A stretch of 64,000 bases of DNA, from positions 62,001 through 126,000 of the forward strand of contig JASAMV010002936.1 of the NCBI GenBank assembly GCA_030248065.1. The letters run 5' to 3'. Source of the stretch: Rhynchonema sp. JSB1_4 (Eukaryota > Nematoda > Chromadorea > Monhysterida > Xyalidae). This document shows positions 48,785-59,337 of this stretch, piece by piece. Numbering within the stretch: position 1 is the stretch's first letter; every line of letters begins with the position of its first letter. A program made the translations under genes and the position numbers. The notes under the pieces are model-generated. The model did not search any database. It worked only from the letters and a program-made list of their open reading frames with translations, and was not told the origin of the DNA.

Positions 48785-51700
48785 TGTGAATGACGAGTGG
48801 TTTTTCGAGTTTACTCCTTTGCGCGAACACTCGGTTTCGATGCAGCCGTGAGCTGAACACCAAAATCACGTCGTCGGGCGCATCTGGCACCGAGCGGTTC
48901 TGAACGAATAGTTTCATTGTCATTTTTTGAGCTGCATGATTATAAATAAGTAATTTTATACAACCAAACATGTACGCATAATATGGTCGACACCCGCTGT
49001 AATGGAATTCCTTAGAAATTCTAAAACGTGTATATGCAAAAACGACTCCACAGCAGTGGAGTACCAGTATATTTCACATTACCCAATTCACTGGAATCCG
49101 CTGACCGCTTTGAAGGAAATTCGCTGTAATGGACAAAATCGCCTTGTCCGGTCAATTCCGTTACACACGGCTATACGTACCCGGCCGTCAGAAGCTGGTG
49201 CCCTGATCACATGTTCGACGGCAGTTTCAGCCACATTGAACAGCTGATGAATGGTGGCGCGCACGGTTGACTGCCAATCATCGACCAGATCAACGCCCAC
49301 CAATCGAATGGCGCGTGTCAAATCAACAGGCACGCGATTGTGCTCGTCTGTTCCCTTTGTTGGATCACACTGGAACATATTTAACTGATTTTGGGATGGT
49401 TCGATGGGAGGAAAAAGGAAAAAAATCTCGTTTCTTTCCTAGGAAAAAATGATAATGCAAAAAGGAGACGAAAAGGAAAAAAATGAGGAAGAAACGCAAA
49501 AAAGAGAGGACAATTGAACAACAGAAAAAAGAAAAGCACTAAAATTTGAAGAAAACCAGCACTTGGACCTCAAAGTGACCAATTTTTCGGAATTGGCAAA
49601 CCTATCTTTCATCTGACCGATAAAAAAGGCTGCCAATGTTTGCTGGAAAGGGGAATAATAAAGACATAATTTTTAACTTTGAAAAGCCTTCTACAGCATA
49701 TTTTAGTGTGACTGTGGCTGTTTTTACGTGAAAGTGGTCAGGAAAAAAATGGAAGCAGAAATGGGAAAGAAGTTTTTTCCTTCTGCGTTTTCGGAAAAAT
49801 ATGAGTAAAATATTTTTGCATAAGTGGTCAGGAAAAAAATGGAAGCAGAAAAAGGAAAAGTTTTTTCTTTTGCGTTTACGGAAAAAATGACGAAAACATG
49901 TTTTTTCCTATCTCGGTGGTTGGGTGGCGTTTCGAAACCAAATCATCACATTTACCACCGCAATTCTTATTTTTTCACCGACTACTTTCCAGAGTAGTGC
50001 TGTGGCTGGGGGGATGGGTCGGGTCCCCCTCCAAAGGTACAGTATCTCCCCCTCGCCGGTACGGTATGTGCCCCCCGCGCTTAGATACAGTATCTCCCCT
50101 TCTCTGGTAGACTCCAATCTCGTACGGTACAATCTGGTACGGTATCTCCTCCAATTTTCCCAAAATTTCATCCCAAAAGTATCTGTTTTGATCCAAAATG
50201 ACTAAAAATCTTCCAAAATAGACGAAAAGTGCAAAAATTTGCGCGCTTCGCGCGATTTATGCACATTTAACCCAAAAAATTGAATTCTCGCGAAACTAAT
50301 GTGGCACAGTATTGATCCCTAAAATTTCTTCCCCCACCTCCCAAATCGGATTTCACATCCCCAAATCCCGGGTACAGTACCCCGGTACCTCCCCCTTCTT
50401 TTGGCACCGTATCTCCCCCTCAGAAGTAGCCGCAGCACTGCTCCAGAGGGCATTGTTTTCACCAGAATATATTTTCCTGACCTCTATATCCTTGGGGCTT
50501 CGAACTTCATCCGACACAGTCGTTTCACCAGATGCCATGTTGCTATTTTCCTTTTCGACGGATTTGTCAAGTTCGACTTGTTTTGTTTGTTCATCCTCAT
50601 CTTTGTTGACTGCTTGAGTCGTTGTACCTGAAATATGTGATATTTAAATTATCTTTATCCAGCAATTTCAGGCCGAGTTGTTGGTGTGCTCGTGCGGCAG
50701 TGTAGTTCTCCCCCAGGAACTAAACCACAAGGGCCCACGTGTACAAAATTCCCCAATTTCTGTCTATAATACGTATTTTAGGCAAAGTATAGGCATTTTT
50801 AGGCCTAAGATATACCCTTTATATAGCGACTTTCTTCTAAAAAATGGCAAAAATAGGTCAAATGTTTCCCCTCTGAAACAGTGTTGAGGGGGGGGGTAGC
50901 TCCCCCAGTACAGTAGGCATCCCCTCGCCTGGTACATTAGGTATCCTCCTCGATTTTGCCCCACAAAGTGACAATTTTTGACCAAAATGGCTAAAATTAG
51001 TGTAAAATCAGTGCTTTTACCTCAAATTGCCCAAAGTTAGCGCGCTACGCTCGCAAATACTACGTTCTCACACGATTCCACACATAATAAAAACATTAAA
51101 AATTTTCACCCAAAAACCTAACCCCAACCCCCCAGGCACATAACCCCCCAGGCCATCGGCCCTTGAGCTATTCGCAAGAGCCTGTTTGTAGGCTGGGAAA
51201 TTTACAATATGATGCGTAAATGTGAGCAGAAAACGGAACGAACAAGAACAACGTGGAAGAACTACGAGAACCTACTGGGACCAGGTAGGTAGGTTAGGTA
51301 TCCTCCCCCTCCAGAGTACCTCCAACCAGGGTTGGAAAAAATATTTTTTTAAATGAAAATTTAAAAAAAAGAATATTTCTTCAAAATAGAATTTTTTTTT
51401 AAATTTTCGAAGATAGCAAAAAATGATTCAATTTTTTTACAAAAATAAAAGATAAATGCAGAAAATGGCTAGTAAAATACACAATGAGCAATTATACTTG
51501 CTGAATGTGACTTATTGGCGAGTTTTACTGTGATATATTTGCGCCCTTCCAGCAACCGATGGGGCCCGAAGCCCACGTGGGCCACTGACCGCTGTTCTGT
51601 CTCATAGTGTTGCTGCATGTGTACATCAGAGATGACCAAATGAGGTATATTTACGTGATAACGCAGGTTGCCTATACAGAAACCAGATATTTTGCTGTTT

Positions 51701-52510
51701 GTCCTGAATATGGGTTGTCTAAACAACTCTGATTGCTCTGATGAAGCTCGTCATCCCGTGATCTACTGACGAAAGAAACACAATGTACCTTATGTTTTAC
51801 ATCAAGGCACATGATAAAAGCGTTCAGAGGCGCCAAGATGTGAATAACAAGCGCCGCATGCACTTTTGTGAAGAAACCATCACGCATCCTGAGAAAAAAT
51901 ACAAATTTTAAGCTCGAAAAAAGGCCATTTTTGAACGTTTTAGACAATATTGTTCCGCGGCCAAATTTTAAAAAAAATATTTAAAAAAAATATTTTTTAA
52001 AACCGTGTTTTTTTGCCCAACCCTGCCTCCAACACTGTTTTGAAATGACTTTTTCCCGAAACTGTGTGTTCCCCCTTGGGCTGGGGTACCCCCACATAAT
52101 TCCCCCCACCCCTCCAAAAATACCGAGGGTAAACTTAATTCCCCGCCGGACCTGGAACCACACTGGTGTGCTGTGCTCTTGGTGCGCGCACAGTGATTTC
52201 CACTTTGACGCCTCCAGCATTTAAAGAACTAAGCCAGATGCAATTGATAAATTTCCTCAGTGGAAAATATAAAAGATTTGGCTCCAAATTTTCTCAGTGG
52301 AAAATAAAATGTTAAACATTTGACTCCAGCCATTGCAGTTCCAAGGGGAGAGGGGTCGCCCGTTCGGGTACGCAGAAGAACTGTGTCGGTGTATGTTTGT
52401 TCTCGATGATCTATTCACCTGTACCCCTTGACGTACACGTACCATCACTGGAATGAATTCCAATTCCACTTGCGGCAGTTTGTTCATCCATTGTTTTGAT
52501 TCCACTTGAT
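48785..52510 (-). CDS. Further exons of an unrecognised gene, perhaps the 5' part of the 40-47 kb gene
   Basis: Open segments with splice sites: 52398-52510 (LPQVELEFIPVMVRVRQGV), about 52150-52215 (GGVKVEITVRAPRAQ), 51795-51905 (KVHAALVIHILAPLNAFIM), 51530-51680 (NIPHLVISDVHMQQHYETEQ), 50485-50625 (acidic helix KDEDEQTKQVELDKSVEKEN), 49193-49385 (TRAIRLVGVDLVDDWQ and LFNVAETAVEHVIRA) with donor GTACGT, and 48779-48935 (KLFVQNRSVPDAPDDVILV). Alternating strands and helices suggest a folded soluble protein, but I cannot name it. A CAGTGTGGTTCC repeat end touches the 3' edge of the 52.2-kb exon. No start codon was identified. Confidence 0.45.
49425..49920. repeat. GGAAAAAAATGG-rich tandem-like repeats
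   Basis: Two 70-80 bp units begin AAGTGGTCAGGAAAAAAATG (near 49730 and 49820) and several shorter GGAAAAAA units surround them. No ends or duplications were recognised. Confidence 0.55.
49995..50440. mobile_element. hAT-like MITE (TAGTGCTGTGGCTGG ends)
   Basis: Ends TAGTGCTGTGGCTGG and TAGCCGCAGCACTG, flanked by TTCCAGAG (49987-49994) and CTCCAGAG (50441-50448), seven of eight matching. It carries GGTACGGTATCTCC phrases and a GCGCGCTTCGCGCG hairpin. A short relative is at 15955-16030. Confidence 0.78.
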
Positions 52511-52635
52511 CGCAATCTTTGCTTTGACTTTCAACTTCCTCTTGTCTACGTCTTTTTCTTTATCAAACCACGATCTTTGGTTTTGGTTGCGTTTCGTCAA
52601 CGGGCGTTGGATGCTGGAACTTGAACTTGGATCAA

Positions 52636-53912
52636 CTTGAACCAGTGTAGTTCCTGGGGGGAGGGGGGACCATAGTTGTGGCTGGGGGGGGTGGGGTTGG
52701 GGGGTTACCCCTCTCAGTACTTACCTACCACAAAACTCGAGGGGGGTTGGGGGGTTGAGTACCTCTCACAACTCCAAATCATATCTTGGGTAGCCTCTGG
52801 GGGGTATCTCGAGTAACTCCGAAACCTTCCCCCCCTAGGGTATCTTGGGTCGATTGGCCTGCCACCACACTGCCCCTATGGTCCGTCAAAAGGCAAAAAA
52901 GGCCGTTTTTTGCATGCAATTTTACTGCAAAATTGGCCTAAAAATGGGTATTTTTTTGACATTTTTGCCGAAAATTGGCCTAAAATGACCATTTTTGGGT
53001 GTTTGCGAGCGGAGCGCGCGATTTTTGGGGGTCCCGAGGTCGAAAAACACCTATTTTTGCCTTTGAAAACCATAAATCTACTTACTCGAGATTCCCTTTT
53101 GGGTCGGCTCGAGATAGATACCCTTCCCCCCCATCCCCCCTAAGGGTTGACTCGAGATAGATACCCCTTAGGGGGGGAATCCCTCCCCATCCCCCCCCAG
53201 CCACTACAGTGGCTCCGGGTACACTAACTTCCCCCATTTTGCCTAAAATGGCCATTTTTGGTATAAAATAGGCATTTTTAGGCCTAAAATGTGTGATTTT
53301 AAGGTCAATGTGCTCAAAAGTCGCCATGAAGAATTTTTTTCCAAAAAGGGGTTAAAATAGGTCAAATTTTCCACCTCAAAAAGTGACTTTCTCCTGATTT
53401 TGGATCTTCCCCCCAGTGTAAGGTACACTAACCGCCGCGACGAAGGTACACTAACCGCCGCGCCAGGTACACTAACCGCCTCAATTTTTGCCTAGAACCG
53501 GAATTTTTAGGCCTAAAATGGGCATTTTTAGGCCTAAAATGGGTGATTTTTAGGTCAATGATGTCAAAAGTCGTCAAAATACCCTTTTTTATGGAGATTT
53601 TTTTCCAAAAAGAGGCAAAAATCGGTCAAATTTTCTACCTCAAAAAGTGACTTTTTCCTGAATTTGGGTCTTCCCCCCCCCTTCCCCCCACAGGGAAATA
53701 CTGTAAAAACCTTAATAGAGCCCCCCTCGGAATATTGATCGGAAATAACACCGGATTTGGAACGCTCTCGCTGAGAAACGAAAATAATTTTTTGAAAATG
53801 GGGTCAGTGAATTAATAGAGCCCCCCCTTGTATTTAGGTTTTTACGGTACACTAACCGCCGCACGGAAAAAAGGGGTGTAGGTACACTAACCGCCGCGCC
53901 GGACCAGGAACT
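52636..53912. repeat. Composite block of hAT-like MITEs
   Basis: Bounded by CAGTGTAGTTCCTGG (52636) and CCAGGAACTACACTG, but flanking octamers do not match. Inside are a near copy of the 33461-33871 interior (52860-53210), a CACTAACCGCCGCG segment and a poly-C MITE piece (53700-53850). It probably arose by nested insertion and recombination between copies. Confidence 0.65.
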
Positions 53913-54218
53913 ACACTGCTCCCACTTCCCACACATGGGCCTGCCACTACACTGCCCAATACCCAATACCAGGTATTGGGTGCCGGTATTGGGTGTTGGG
54001 TGTGGCGGTGTGGGCCTGGTATTGGAATTTTTGAGTATTGGGTCGGTATTGGGTATTGGGTCTCAACCTGAGTATTGGGTATTGGGTTGGGTCCCATTTG
54101 AGGTGTTGGGTATTGGGTATTGGGTATTGGGGGTGGGTCCTGGTAATTGGTATTGGGTACTGGGTATTGGCTTGGGTCAAAAAATCGGTATTGCCCTGCC
54201 CCCATGCCTAATTCCCAC

Positions 54219-54803
54219 TAGGCCTGGGCACAATACCACTTTTGACACCCAATACCAATACCAATACCGGCCCTGTACCAATACCCAATACCCAATACCA
54301 ATACCAAATTGGTGACCCAATACCAATACCCAATACCAATACCGGGTGAGACCCAATACCCAATACCAATACCAATACCAGATCAATACTACTGAAGTGC
54401 CTGGTATTGGGTTTGGTATTGGGTTGGTATTGGTATTGAGTATTGGGTATTGGGTTGGTATTGGTATTGGGTATTGGGTATTGGTCTTAGTATTGGTTTG
54501 GTATTGGGTTTTTGGTCTGGTATTGGGTTGGTATTGGGTTTGGTATTGGTTTGGTATTGGGTTTTGAGTCAGGTATTGGGTTTGGTATTGGTTTGGTATT
54601 GGGTTTTTCTGGATTAGTATTGGGTATTGGTTTTGACCCAATACCTGGGCAAACCCAATACCAATACCCATACCAGGCCAGCTTCAATACCAATACCCAA
54701 TACCCATAACCAGAATTAGATCCAATACCAATACCAAACACTGGTATTGGTATTGGTATTGGGTGGTATTGGTATTGGGTATTGGGTATTGTGCCCACCC
54801 ATA
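54219..54803. mobile_element. hAT-like MITE made of CCCAATACC minisatellite (TSD ATTCCCAC)
   Basis: Ends TAGGCCTGGGCACAATACC and GGTATTGTGCCCACCCATA, with exact ATTCCCAC at 54211-54218 and 54804-54811. Almost the whole 585 bp is CCAATA/TATTGG heptad and nonad repeats that switch strand several times. A further tract of the same repeat (53955-54190) abuts it on the left. Confidence 0.85.
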
Positions 54804-55145
54804 ATTCCCACCTCTGTTTACAAATGTACGTAATATATGTAATTTGTTACATATATTATTTTGGGAGTTACATATATTATTTTAATATATGTAACACAAC
54901 ACTAACCGGCCCTGAAATTTTGGCCTTTTTGACCATTGTTTCCTTTGACCCCAAAATCGGTCCGGGCCGCGATTTCGGACTTTCAAAGCGGGTCGAGCCA
55001 GTGTTGGAGGTGGGGGGTTGGGGGGTAGCCCCCCAGTACAGTAGGAACCCCCCGATTTTGGGCATGGTACAGTAGGTATCCCCCCGATTTTCACCTGGTA
55101 CAGTAGGTATCCCCCCCACCCACATTGGTACAGTATCCCCCCCAC

Positions 55146-55570
55146 CAGTGTAGTGGCAGGCCCATGTGTGGGAGGTAAGTATGATGCGGGGTTGGGACCG
55201 GAAGCGTGAGAGGTATGATTTTGGTCACCCAAAAAGGCGAAAAAACACCGTTTTTGTGATACAATTTTGGCCAAAAATTGAGGTAAAAATAGTACTTTTT
55301 CAAAATTTTCGCCGAAAATCGCCTAAAAACAGGTATTATGTGTGGGTTTGCGCGCGGAGCGCGCGATTTTTGGGAAAATAAGGTCGAAAAACACCGATTT
55401 TTGCCTTAAAAAGGTATAAAATTGCTTGTGAGAGGTATGATTTGGAGTTGTGAGAGGTAAGTACTCAACCCCCCCCAACCCCCCCCCTCGGGTTTTGTGG
55501 TAGGTAAGTACTGAGAGGGGGGGGGTAAACCCCCCCCCCCCCCCCCCCCCCCCCCCCAGCCACTACTATG
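55146..55570. mobile_element. hAT-like MITE with long C-run (TSD CCCCCCAC)
   Basis: Ends CAGTGTAGTGGCAGGCC and CAGCCACTACTATG, with exact CCCCCCAC at 55138-55145 and 55571-55578. It contains a GCGCGCGGAGCGCGCG hairpin near 55350 and a C-homopolymer of about 30 near 55528-55557. Confidence 0.8.
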
Positions 55571-55609
55571 CCCCCCACCCCAATCCAAGGGCAAAAAATC
55601 GAAAAAACG

Positions 55610-55671
55610 AAGATTGACTAATTTTACGGAAATCCACCCGTTTTGTGTGTGCTTAAGCATAGTCCCATACT
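55610..55671. mobile_element. TTAGGC-bearing MITE copy 3, left part (TSD AAAAAACG)
   Basis: Starts AAGATTGACTAATTTTACGG directly after AAAAAACG (55602-55609) and continues as the 17404 and 18825 copies do, up to AGTCCCATAC. There it is broken by the Penelope-like element. Its other part is at 60737-60921. Confidence 0.92.
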
Positions 55672-55890
55672 TAATGTTAAACTTTAACTCGGTCCCACCT
55701 TTTGTTGTTGATTAGCAGCCTTGGAGTCACTGTCCGGTGTCGCACGTTTCAGCGCTTGTTTATTCGACCCTGTCTTGTTGTTCTGGTTGGTTGCAATCAC
55801 ACGTCTTTGCGGCAACGGTGGAAAGTCGGACATGCTGAAACACTAAAAATATTAGAGACGGTAACACTGTTGTAATTGCACGTTTCGGGC
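55672..55890 (-). repeat. Downstream 219-bp pseudo-LTR
   Basis: Identical by eye to 60518-60736. On the minus strand it starts GCCCGAAACGTGCAATTAC and keeps the ORF1 start codon, all 45 codons of exon 1 and the GTGGGA donor, and stops 27 bp into the intron. Confidence 0.93.
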
Positions 55891-56022
55891 CTTAGGTCAG
55901 ACGTGCAATTACGGTATGAGTCAATAGGCCGGCCCTCGTCAGTAACGAAGCCTAAAGACTTTTATTCGCAAAATTCATTACCCAGATTGCAGTAATTTGA
56001 AATATCGTCCTTGTTTTGATGA

Positions 56023-58885
56023 TCAGCGATTAATATCGATTGCTAATTTTACGATTTTCGTTTTTGATTGTATGCCGTATTTTCCTGGAATCTGAGGTTT
56101 ATTTTCGAAGATTCGGAACAACAGACAAAACAACTTTTTCCTCTGAAAGCCTTTCTCTTCCATGCGTTTAATCAGCGCCCGAATGGCACTTATAAAATCA
56201 TGCCTGATGTTCACCAAGCTGTGTATTCTGTGTACCTGGGCTGAAAACACACCATAACCTACGGAACTATGCATATTACTATCGACGTGTGTGAATTTTT
56301 CAACTTTAAAGTTGAAATCTCTAGTTTTATCATATAATTTGAAAGCCACACTGTTGCTATTTGAAAACTCAAGGCTGACATCCATGAAATTTGCTTCAGT
56401 GAACGAGGTGTTAGTGCGATTTAGCGGTATATCTGCTGGATAAATTTCTTTGGCAACTTCCATAAAATTCTGATCGCCTATCGCAATAACATCATCTACG
56501 TATCTACCAACAAACTGCAGTAACTTGACCTTATTTCTATTAATATTTTTTGTCAAAAAGTCAAATTCACACATTGACAAGGTCAAATCGGTAATCAAGG
56601 GAGCACAACTAAGGCCCATTCCAACTCCTTTTGTTTGTTTGAAGATTTTATCGGCGAACTTCACGTGAGATGAACTGGTAACCATAGACAAAAGATCCAT
56701 TATGTCAAAAGCGGTTAATGTTCTATCCCTGCTAGTGAAGGTATCTGTGTACATGTAGCTTTGGCCAGCGAGTTTAAGGTATCTTTTACCAGCATTTTTG
56801 TACATTAAAGTAACCAATCGGTTCATTTGCTCAAAAATGAAGCAATGTGTTAAATTGGTAAATAAGGTGCTAAAGTCAGCAGTGACTACGATGGGTCTAA
56901 CTTTTTTCGTGCTCAAGTGGCTAATCATTTCCTGTACATTTTTTATGGACCAATAACAGTTAATCCCGGACTGCAGCTTTGTTATTCGACAGTAATTCCG
57001 AAAGTGTTGCCTAATGGCTAATAGTGCTCTGTGCAGCAGAACACTAACTGGCTTCAGACTGCTGTTTGTGGCGCCTGCAATAAACCGAAAAGCGTAAGGG
57101 TCCTTGTGTAGTTTTGGAATAGCAAACAATCTGGGTAGATTTTTATCAAGTTCGGTTAGTTCCTTGTGATATTCATCATTATATCCTGTGTGCTCCAAAA
57201 CAACCTCATTTTCTGATCTATTTTTATGGGCATAAACCTCGTTACCTGCAATTTGTAATCTATTTGAAGTCATATCTATTCGAATGCCCATTTCATTACA
57301 CATGACTTGCGCGTAGTACTTTTTGCAAATGAATACATAGTTATTGGACGCCTTATCCGCAGGTGCTATAACATATTCCCGGTGGAGATTTTTTGGTTCT
57401 CTTTTCACTTCCCTGGTGAAATTGTTAGCAGGGTTTGCACCATGGCTGATGTATTTATAGAATGTGGTTCTACGAAACAATATTGAATTGACCCAAACTC
57501 TAAGGTCATGAAATTCGGTTCGTTGGATCTCGCATTTTTTGGCGATTTGTTTGAAGAAACTAACAAAACTAAGAACTACACCTTCATGTGCCTTGAACCA
57601 ATCAAGGTTTTTTGGTACTCTGTAGTTGCGTCCTTTGGTGAATAACGTCCGAAGCTTCTGATTTTGTACTATGCTAAGATCACCTGTGATCACGTGTCCA
57701 GCTTTTGAATACAGATAGGTACTGTGTAAACAGTTGCAAGAACTTTTGAGGATTTCAACTAATTCCACCGTGTTCAAATGTTTCAAAAAGGAACCATAAT
57801 TATTTAGTGAGACGCTAATTGGGCTGTCATTAACGTACGAAATTCTAACATTTTTTAGCAGTGTTCGAGCAGCCGCCGGAGCAAGCTGGACGAACCTTTT
57901 ATCCTTGACGAGAGTTTCCACTTTTAGAAGTTCCGTGCCTTTATTCAAATATGGTATTTTCAAGACCGAAGAGGGTGTCTCTTTTGAAAGCTGTTGAAAA
58001 AAGATTCCCTTAAGGTATGCTAGAACTAGATTATTGAGCCAGGGGTGAAGCTGCAGGTGGTTGGCGAATTGTTGCAACTTAAATAGTGATTCTAATTCTT
58101 TTTTACTCGCTGACCTAAGCAGTATGTACATCTTGATCTTGCCTTTGGGGTCATCCATATCTATATTTCTCAGTTGGGTGTGCAAGGTGCTCCCTTGATT
58201 GCCTTTCTTCCCTCGCTTACCGTGACCACGTTTCCTTCTTGGAACAGGCGCACAAAAATACGGTTTGCGTTTGTTATCTTCGTTGATATCATCGCCATCG
58301 CTTATTGTACCATATCCTTGTACGCGGTCGTTTAGGCCGTAGGGAAATGCTGTAATCAAAGTTTTTGTCCAAAATGCTTCAAGTTCAAGCAGTTTCTTGT
58401 CAAAAACTTCCGCACTACTGGCTGTGACTTTTTTGAACGATTCTTATTTTAATGTCGTCAATGTTATGCACATCGGTAAAATGGTTCACCAGAAAAGTTC
58501 CATTTTTACGGTTACGTATGTTATAAATATGCTCATAAAATCGTTTTCTCAACGGTCTAATTGTTTTTCCAATGTACTGAACGTTGCATTTTCGGCAGGT
58601 TAATAAATATATGACACCATGACTGTCGCAATTGCACAAATTTTCATTTTTGGTGCGAAAATGTTTGCCTGTGACACCACTTTGTATCGTGCTGCGATTG
58701 TCATGATGTCTACAAACTAAACATTCAGTTTTTGAACATTTTGTAAACTGGCTGGCTTGGTGACTACGGTTATTGCCCCACAAGAGGCAATATTTATTAT
58801 CCTCGGTTAAATTAGCATGTATTACGTGTTTTGGGTTGTTTTCAGAATTGACAAGCGGTAGTTTATTGTCCTCATGGAGGGCTGC
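56023..58885 (-). pseudogene. Penelope-like ORF2: GIY-YIG endonuclease + reverse transcriptase, one-base frameshift
   Basis: Open from 58885 (after TGA) to TAG at 58415 encodes the endonuclease: a Cys pair region CSKTECLVCRHHD, then GVIYLLTCRKCNVQYIGKT with Cys-x2-Cys between the GIY and YIG halves, and NHFTDVH completing the CCHH motif. The RT frame (stop 56023) has linker FPYGLNDRV, the fingers-palm stretch RLFAIPKLHKDP, motif A VVTADFSTLFTNL, motif B GVGMGLSCAPLITDL and catalytic YVDD at residues 620-623 of the 778 counted from the methionine at 58359. The two frames meet at a run of six A (58429-58434). Five A would fuse them through EVFDKKLLELEAFW. No ATG opens the endonuclease frame; upstream TAA and TGA codons interrupt a protein-like stretch (GWKCFTLHGRLSTLRFEKTK near 58925-58985). 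So this copy is probably inactive, unless frameshifting and splicing rescue it. Confidence 0.85.
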
Positions 58886-59337
58886 TCACACTTACTCCAG
58901 AGGAAGGGGACGACTGATTTTGGTTTTCTCAAACCTTAGGGTGGATAATCTGCCGTGTAGAGTGAAACACTTCCACCCGTCACCTTACTTCCAGGGGAGC
59001 CCAGTTGTACCCCGTGTCACTGATCTCCCTGTTGAAGTCAGGCCGCTAGCGTACCAGCTTAACGAGTGCTTTATGTGGAATTATAAATAAGTAACTGATT
59101 GATTAGTCGTGTAAATCTCATTTTCGTTGTCATTTTAGTGAACTAAGGCGTCAATAAATAAGCAAACAAAAATGAACACAACTTTTTTTATAACTCCAAC
59201 AGAAAAAACTGAACAACAATTGTTAGCGTTTCAAAACTTTCAACAAAAATCAACTCAACATTTTCAAGGCGCTGCGGTTCTCACAATTTAAGAAATATGG
59301 AATAGTATAACTATTCAATGATGCCTAAAATACACAA

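Noticed and set aside
53852..54798. Long ORFs with IPNTQYQ or GIGYWVLV repeats
   Set aside because: They translate the CCCAATACC minisatellite, whose 7-10 bp units lack stops in many frames.
59169..59292. Plus-strand ORF MNTTFFITPTEKTEQQ near the ORF1/ORF2 spacer
   Set aside because: Short, opposite to the element's direction, no motif; treated as chance.
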